NCBI GenBank assembly: GCA_002292815.1
Contig: DBBX01000015.1
Coordinates: 27,584-34,572 of the forward strand
Length of the DNA: 6,989 bases
DNA from: Thiotrichaceae bacterium UBA973
GTDB taxonomy: Bacteria; Pseudomonadota; Gammaproteobacteria; Eutrophobiales; Eutrophobiaceae
Direction of reading: 5' to 3'
The position numbers and the translations under genes were made by a program. A model generated the notes under the pieces. The model did not search any database and had not been told where the DNA came from. It worked only from the letters and a program-made list of their open reading frames with translations. Positions 1 to 5,100 of the stretch are shown one piece after another. Numbering within the stretch: the first letter of the stretch is position 1; each line of letters starts with the position of its first letter.

Positions 1-100
1 TTTAATCTCTGTGTTATAGTCTTTCGTTGGGAAAGTATATATATGTTCGTGTCCGAGCTTGATTTTATATTGACGCACGAAAGCAATCTAACTAACTGAA

Positions 101-114
101 AAATAGAACTATTT
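101..114 (+). other. Palindrome abutting the GTG start of tpsB
   Basis: AAATAG and CTATTT form perfect 6-bp arms separated by AA, and the right arm ends on the base before the GTG start at 115. No purine-rich Shine-Dalgarno sequence lies at the usual distance, so this A/T-rich element occupies the ribosome-binding position. It could be a small operator, a weak hairpin (five pairs if the loop opens to four bases), or chance in A/T-rich DNA. The rest of 1-114 shows no gene and no promoter that I would defend. Confidence 0.25.
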
Positions 115-1995
115 GTGGCAAATAAGTCTACAATAAAAAAGCAAAGGGAATGCCGCGGAATTTTGCTCGCACTATCCCTGCTGTTTTTTAGTGAGCTAAT
201 CACTGCCGGTCCACTCGGATTACCCGATTCTGCAAGGCCCGGTGCTGTACGTCCTCAAACCGAGGTGCCGACAGAGCAGGCCACAACGCCTCCGGCTGAT
301 GCCGTCGACATTCCCGCACTTATTGACCGTCCATTTGATATCGAAGAAGGGCCTTATGTCACGGTGCAAGAATTCAGGTTGCTAGATGTTGAAGACATGC
401 CTAAATACGATGTCAGTGTCGATGAGATAAAGACTTCAATCCTGAACAAGTTTCAGCAAGCACAACCCGAAAGAGGCTATAGCATCGGTGAAATGCAAGA
501 AGTCGCTGATGAGGTCACTCGCTATTACCGTTCAAAAGGATTGATATTGTCGACTGCAGTGATCCCCGTTCAGACGGTGGGGAGTGGTATTGTCGATGTT
601 CAGGTCTATATCGGACGCCTCGGACGTGTCATTGCCGAGAGCAATGAGAAGTATAGCGAGAATGTATTAAGAAAACCCTTTCTGGGTTTAGTCGGCGAAC
701 CCGTTACGCAAAAAGATATTGAAGCCGCGTTATTAACGTTGACGGATTTTCCCGGTTTAAGTGTCTTTGGCGTATTTCAGCCCGGCCAAAAGGTCGGTGA
801 GGCCGATATTGTACTCAAGGTTCAAGAAGAAAAATGGTATGACGTTGCCTATCGTGGCGACAATCATGGCTTGCAAGAGACAGGACGTAATCGATTTAGA
901 ACCATTATCGATTGGAACAACCCCACGGGTTTCGCTGATAAACTGAGCGCAACACTTCAGCAGACATACAATCCTAAAAATAATGACTTCTGGGCGCTGG
1001 ATTACCAGATATTTCTTGGCCGGGGTTTTACCCTGGGTGGGAACTTGTATAAAAATAGATTCGATATTGGTGGCGAATTCAAGTCGAGCAAGATCTCGGC
1101 GCAAACTGATAATCGCCAGGTCTACATAGAAAAATCTCACATACGCAGTAGACAAAAAAATCTGTCTACAAGATTTTCATTCACCTCTAAAAACGCAACC
1201 ACCAGAACTCAAGGCACACAAACTAATACGGACAGGTTGAGTGTGTTTGGATTAGAGGTGAATTACGATTCCGTTGATACCTTTAACCCGTTCCGGCCAC
1301 TCATCAGGCTAATCAGCAAAAGCACCTCTGAAAATTTTGGTGGCGGTTTAAACTTTGCCTCCTTAAGTTTCGATAGAGGGGTCAATGATATTTTCGGTGC
1401 TATGGGCTCTAGTAGTGATCAATTAGCGGGAGCGCCTGGCAGCCGATCCAGTCGACGAGGTAATAACCCGACAGAATTTGCAGAGGGTCAATTTACTAAA
1501 ATCAGTGGCTCCTATCAGCGCCTGCAATTGATGACCAAGAATCAATCTTTCTTGTTTAAAGGAGAATTCCAGTGGAGCAAAGATATTCTGGCGCCATTAG
1601 AGGCATACTCTGTGGGTGGACCAGAGAACGTTAGAGGCTACCCGGATGCGCAAGGCCTATTTGACCGCTCCTACTTTTTCTCACTTGAATATATTTTCAA
1701 TGCGCCATTTTTTGCCGATGCTCCGGCTTTTGAGAACCGTACCTGGGGTGAATTACTGCAATTTTCTGTTTTCTATGATTTTGCAACAGCACAACAAAAC
1801 GATGCGCTTAATACAGCGACAAATCGAAATACCTCGGGTAGTTGGGTGACGTTCAAGAGTGTGGGCATGGGGCTACGTTTTAACTTGCCCGGCTCTATTG
1901 ACAGTCGTTTGATGTACGCGACAGAGTTAGGCTCTGACATTCCAAATAATGGCCGTTTTGGGCAAATTTGGGGTGATTTTACTTATAGTTTTTAG
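115..1995 (+). CDS. TpsB outer-membrane transporter, ShlB/FhaC/HecB family (two-partner secretion)
   Basis: This 626-residue protein is the outer-membrane pore that exports the TpsA exoprotein encoded downstream. Seen in order: a signal peptide (basic n-region with KKQR, hydrophobic core about 15-31, likely cleavage after Ala31); a Pro/Thr-rich linker about 32-75; two POTRA-like domains, about 82-170 and 171-238; then an amphipathic beta-barrel from about 241 to the end. The family's conserved VRGY motif of the loop-6 hairpin is at 506-509, after GGPEN. The chain ends in Phe (TYSF), the usual BAM recognition residue. A polar, basic stretch about 432-452 (RSSRRG) is probably a surface loop. 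The only Cys (13) is in the signal peptide. Length is at the upper end of the usual range for FhaC relatives. GTG is chosen as start because a stop lies six codons upstream at 97 and the next in-frame ATG (residue 95) falls inside POTRA 1. There is no clear Shine-Dalgarno. Family assignment is firm; the substrate is inferred from the neighbouring gene. Confidence 0.95.
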   Translation: MANKSTIKKQRECRGILLALSLLFFSELITAGPLGLPDSARPGAVRPQTEVPTEQATTPPADAVDIPALIDRPFDIEEGPYVTVQEFRLLDVEDMPKYDVSVDEIKTSILNKFQQAQPERGYSIGEMQEVADEVTRYYRSKGLILSTAVIPVQTVGSGIVDVQVYIGRLGRVIAESNEKYSENVLRKPFLGLVGEPVTQKDIEAALLTLTDFPGLSVFGVFQPGQKVGEADIVLKVQEEKWYDVAYRGDNHGLQETGRNRFRTIIDWNNPTGFADKLSATLQQTYNPKNNDFWALDYQIFLGRGFTLGGNLYKNRFDIGGEFKSSKISAQTDNRQVYIEKSHIRSRQKNLSTRFSFTSKNATTRTQGTQTNTDRLSVFGLEVNYDSVDTFNPFRPLIRLISKSTSENFGGGLNFASLSFDRGVNDIFGAMGSSSDQLAGAPGSRSSRRGNNPTEFAEGQFTKISGSYQRLQLMTKNQSFLFKGEFQWSKDILAPLEAYSVGGPENVRGYPDAQGLFDRSYFFSLEYIFNAPFFADAPAFENRTWGELLQFSVFYDFATAQQNDALNTATNRNTSGSWVTFKSVGMGLRFNLPGSIDSRLMYATELGSDIPNNGRFGQIWGDFTYSF

Positions 1996-1996
1996 T

Positions 1997-2041
1997 TTAT
2001 TTAATTTAAGCTAACATTCTGATTGTATTGAAATTAAATAA
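1997..2041. repeat. 11-bp all-A/T inverted repeat after the tpsB stop
   Basis: TTATTTAATTT at 1997-2007 is exactly mirrored by AAATTAAATAA at 2031-2041, with a 23-base spacer. It begins one base after the tpsB stop codon. A run of six T lies at 2049-2054, seven bases beyond the right arm. The arms contain no G or C, so as an intrinsic terminator it would be weak. It may be a transcript 3' end, a binding site for an A/T-preferring protein such as H-NS, or chance. The arrangement is seen; the role is not established. Confidence 0.35.
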
Positions 2042-2076
2042 GAAACGATTTTTTAAAATAATAAACCATTTGTGAG

Positions 2077-2092
2077 TGTGAACTGAGTCACA
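2077..2092. promoter_or_regulatory. CRP-type operator candidate upstream of tpsA
   Basis: The sequence TGTGAACTGAGTCACA matches the core CRP/Vfr consensus TGTGA-N6-TCACA at all ten specified bases. A second TGTGA lies six bases upstream at 2071-2075. The flanks (GAG and GTA) do not match the outer A/T triplets of the consensus. The site centre is about 91 bases before the tpsA ATG. If it acted as a class II site, transcription would start near 2126, and TGGTACTAC at 2111-2119 could serve as a poor extended -10; this placement is tentative. It suggests that tpsA has its own, carbon-status-dependent promoter separate from tpsB. Confidence 0.45.
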
Positions 2093-2164
2093 GTATCTAG
2101 GGCTTAAATCTGGTACTACAGGTGTTGAGTTTCTAAGTGATAGCAATAATCACAGCCATTATTT

Positions 2165-2170
2165 GAAGGG
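2165..2170 (+). promoter_or_regulatory. Ribosome binding site of tpsA
   Basis: GAAGGG lies five bases before the ATG at 2176 and fixes that codon as the start. It contrasts with tpsB, which has a GTG start and no visible Shine-Dalgarno, so tpsA should be translated much more efficiently than its transporter, as expected for substrate versus pore. A short inverted repeat GTGAT/ATCAC (2137-2141 and 2149-2153) precedes it in the probable leader. Confidence 0.7.
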
Positions 2171-2175
2171 AACAA

Positions 2176-5100
2176 ATGGGTCAAAAAAGAAAAGCAGGGC
2201 AACGGGTAAGTAAATCCAACGTGCAGCGGAAGCTTTGCTCTGCGCGCTTGAATCCTGTGACGTCATTTATACGCACTGCACTACCTGCTGGAATACTGTT
2301 TGGTTTACACATTGGTGTTGCTGTTGCTGGTCCTGAAGGCGGCGTCGTTGCGGCAGGACAAGCCAACATAAGCACGCCGAACGCAACAACAACCGTCGTC
2401 AATCAAGCCTCACAAAATGCCGTCGTTAATTGGGAATCCTTTAACGTCAAAACCAATGAAGCGGTCAACTTCAATCAACCTAATGCACAAGCACAAATAC
2501 TGAATCGTATTTATGATCAAAACCCAAGCCAGATATTAGGGTCGATCAACGCTAACGGTAAGGTCTTACTCATCAATCCCAACGGTGTCTTCTTTAATGC
2601 GACGGCTCGTGTCAGTGTCGGTTCGCTCATTGCCTCTGGTCTTGATATCTCTGATAGCGACTTCATGAGTGGTAAACATCATTTTATTAATCCCAATGGC
2701 ACTGAAGGTGGGCTGGTTGTTAACAAAGGTTTAATTCAGGCATCAACCGGTGGTTCAGTCTCCTTGATAGGTGGCGCCGTTAGAAATGAAGGCACCATCA
2801 TCGCTACCGCAGGCCAGGTGAACCTGATAGCGGGTAAGAAAGTCACCATGGATTTCGATGGCGATGGCTTAATTCAATTTGCGGTCGATGAAGAGATCCT
2901 GCAAAACGTACACGATGTTGACGATGCCGTTTCCAACACGGGCACCATCAACGCCGATGGCGGCACGGTTCTATTAAAAGGTAAAGCCGCAAAAGATGTC
3001 TTTACCAATGTCGTCAATAACAGCGGCATCATCGGTGCGAGCAAGATTCAAAATGAGGGTGGCGTAATAAGACTTGTTGCCAGTGGCACAAGTAACTCAC
3101 TTATCAATACCGGCACACTCGATGCCTCATCCGCCGATAGCGATGGCGGCAAGATTGAAATTTATGCTAGCGATACAGCGATTATTTCAGAAGATGCATT
3201 AATCACTGCAGCCTCATCATCTGAGAAGGGAGGTTATATTGAGATAACAGGTGACAAAGTTGGTTTGGTTAATACAGCAACGGTTGACGCTTCTGGTGAA
3301 ACGGGTGGTGGTGAAGTTTTAATTGGTGGTGATTACCAAGGCAAAAATGAAAATGTTCAAAATGCTTCTTTTACTTATATTGGAAGAGATACTTCCATAA
3401 AAGCTAATTCGAGCAGTGAAGGAGATGGTGGCAAGGTAATTGTTTGGGCGAATAGTACGACACGTTATTTTGGTGATATAACCGCGAAGGCCGGTTCTGA
3501 ATCAGGCGACGGGGGTTTTGTCGAAGTTTCAGGTAAACAACATTTAGCGTTTGATGGTACTGTCAATGTAAGTGCGTCTAATGGGTATGCGGGAACAGTT
3601 TTACTCGATCCACAAGATCTTACAATCGTTGCGTCCGGCGGTGCGAATAACGGTGAGGTCGGTGCTGCAGATGGTACAGTTTTATTTGCTGACCCTGCGC
3701 TAGGTACAGATATAACAATTGATAGTAGTGCTATTGAAGCTATAACTGGAAATATCGACCTGCAAGCAGATCGTGATCTTATTATTAATGACCCATTGAA
3801 TTTAGCAAACCAAACAGGTGGTGAAACGGTTAGCTTTCGAGCAGGTAATGATCTAAGTATTAACTTTGCTGTTGAAACTGATGGCGCTACTTTAAGCTTT
3901 ACTGCTGATGATGCATCTAGTACTAACTTTAATGCCGGTACTGGAACATTAACCATTGGTGCGGCAGTAGGTGACGCTAACACAGGCGCAGTCACATTCA
4001 ATAACGATGGAAGTGGAGGCATTGCACTTAATAACTCAGTTACATCATCTTCAACGATAGATTTTAATACCGCGGTAACACTTGGTGTCGGTGATATTAC
4101 TGTCACAGGTGGGGACAACATCTCATTTACTTCTATCACAGGACCTTTTGATCTTGCTTTAAACACAGGTGGAGTGGGCACTATCACTGCTACCGGTGCT
4201 GTTACGAACATTGGTGATGGAGTTGGAGTTGCGATATTTATAGATAATGCGACAACAGGCTTAGTTAATTTCCAGGGAGTACTTTCAGCAAATTCAGGTA
4301 TTGAGGCTGGCGCTGATACAAGTGTTCAAATTAATGGCGATGTTTCTTTAGCTGATGGCGATACAGCAACAGACCTAGCTGGCAATGTCACTTTGGATGG
4401 CCTTAATTGGAGTAGTTTTGATGGTATTACTTTTGGAGCATTAACATTATCAAATGGTGCCGTGAGTCTGAGTTCAAATGGCGGCGATATAGATGTAACT
4501 ACGATTAATGGTGGTTCTCAGGATTTAACCATCGCTGCAGGTACTGCTGCGGGTACAACAAGAGTAACCGGTGCAGTCAGCGGGCTGGGCGATACCTTAG
4601 GTGCGGCACTGACGGTGGCGAACGGTGTAACGGGCTTAGTTAGATTTGATAGTACCGTGTCGGGTAACTCGGGTATTTTTGCTGACTCGGGCACAAGTGT
4701 GCGCTTTGATGACAACGTGACGTTAACAAATGGTGATACGGCCTCTAGTTTTGAGACCTTACAACTCGATGGGATGAATTGGTTCAGTCACGATGGCTTG
4801 ACTGTAAGTGGAACGACGACAATGTCAGGAGGACCAGTTAGCTTAAATTCTAATGGTGGAGCGATTTCCTTAAATGCACTTACGGGTGGTTCACAAAATT
4901 TAACTATCGCAGCGGGCACTGGTGCAGGAACGACGACAGTTAGTGGCGCGGTGTCAGGTTTAGGTTCAGGTACAGGAGCCTCTTTAACAATCGCAAATGG
5001 CGTTACTGGATTAGTTAGGTTTAATGGGTTTGTCGGAGGAACCTCAGGTATCTTTGCAGATACAGGCACGAGTGTTCGCTTCGATGATAGTGTCAATCTA

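Noticed and set aside
21..83. Inverted repeat CTTTCGT (21-27) and ACGAAAG (77-83), and TATATT at 66-71 as a -10 box for tpsB
   Set aside because: Seven-base arms 49 bases apart are expected by chance often enough, and no matching -35 lies at proper spacing from TATATT.
757..1155. Minus-strand and alternative plus-strand open frames within tpsB (757-1155 minus, 761-946 plus, 1616-1849 plus) and 2181-2402 minus within tpsA
   Set aside because: All lie inside well-supported genes in other frames, have no convincing ribosome binding sites, and show no recognisable domain.
2137..2153. GTGAT-N7-ATCAC as a second CRP site before tpsA
   Set aside because: The GTGA and TCAC half-sites are nine bases apart rather than six, so the geometry is wrong for CRP. 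It may be a minor leader hairpin.
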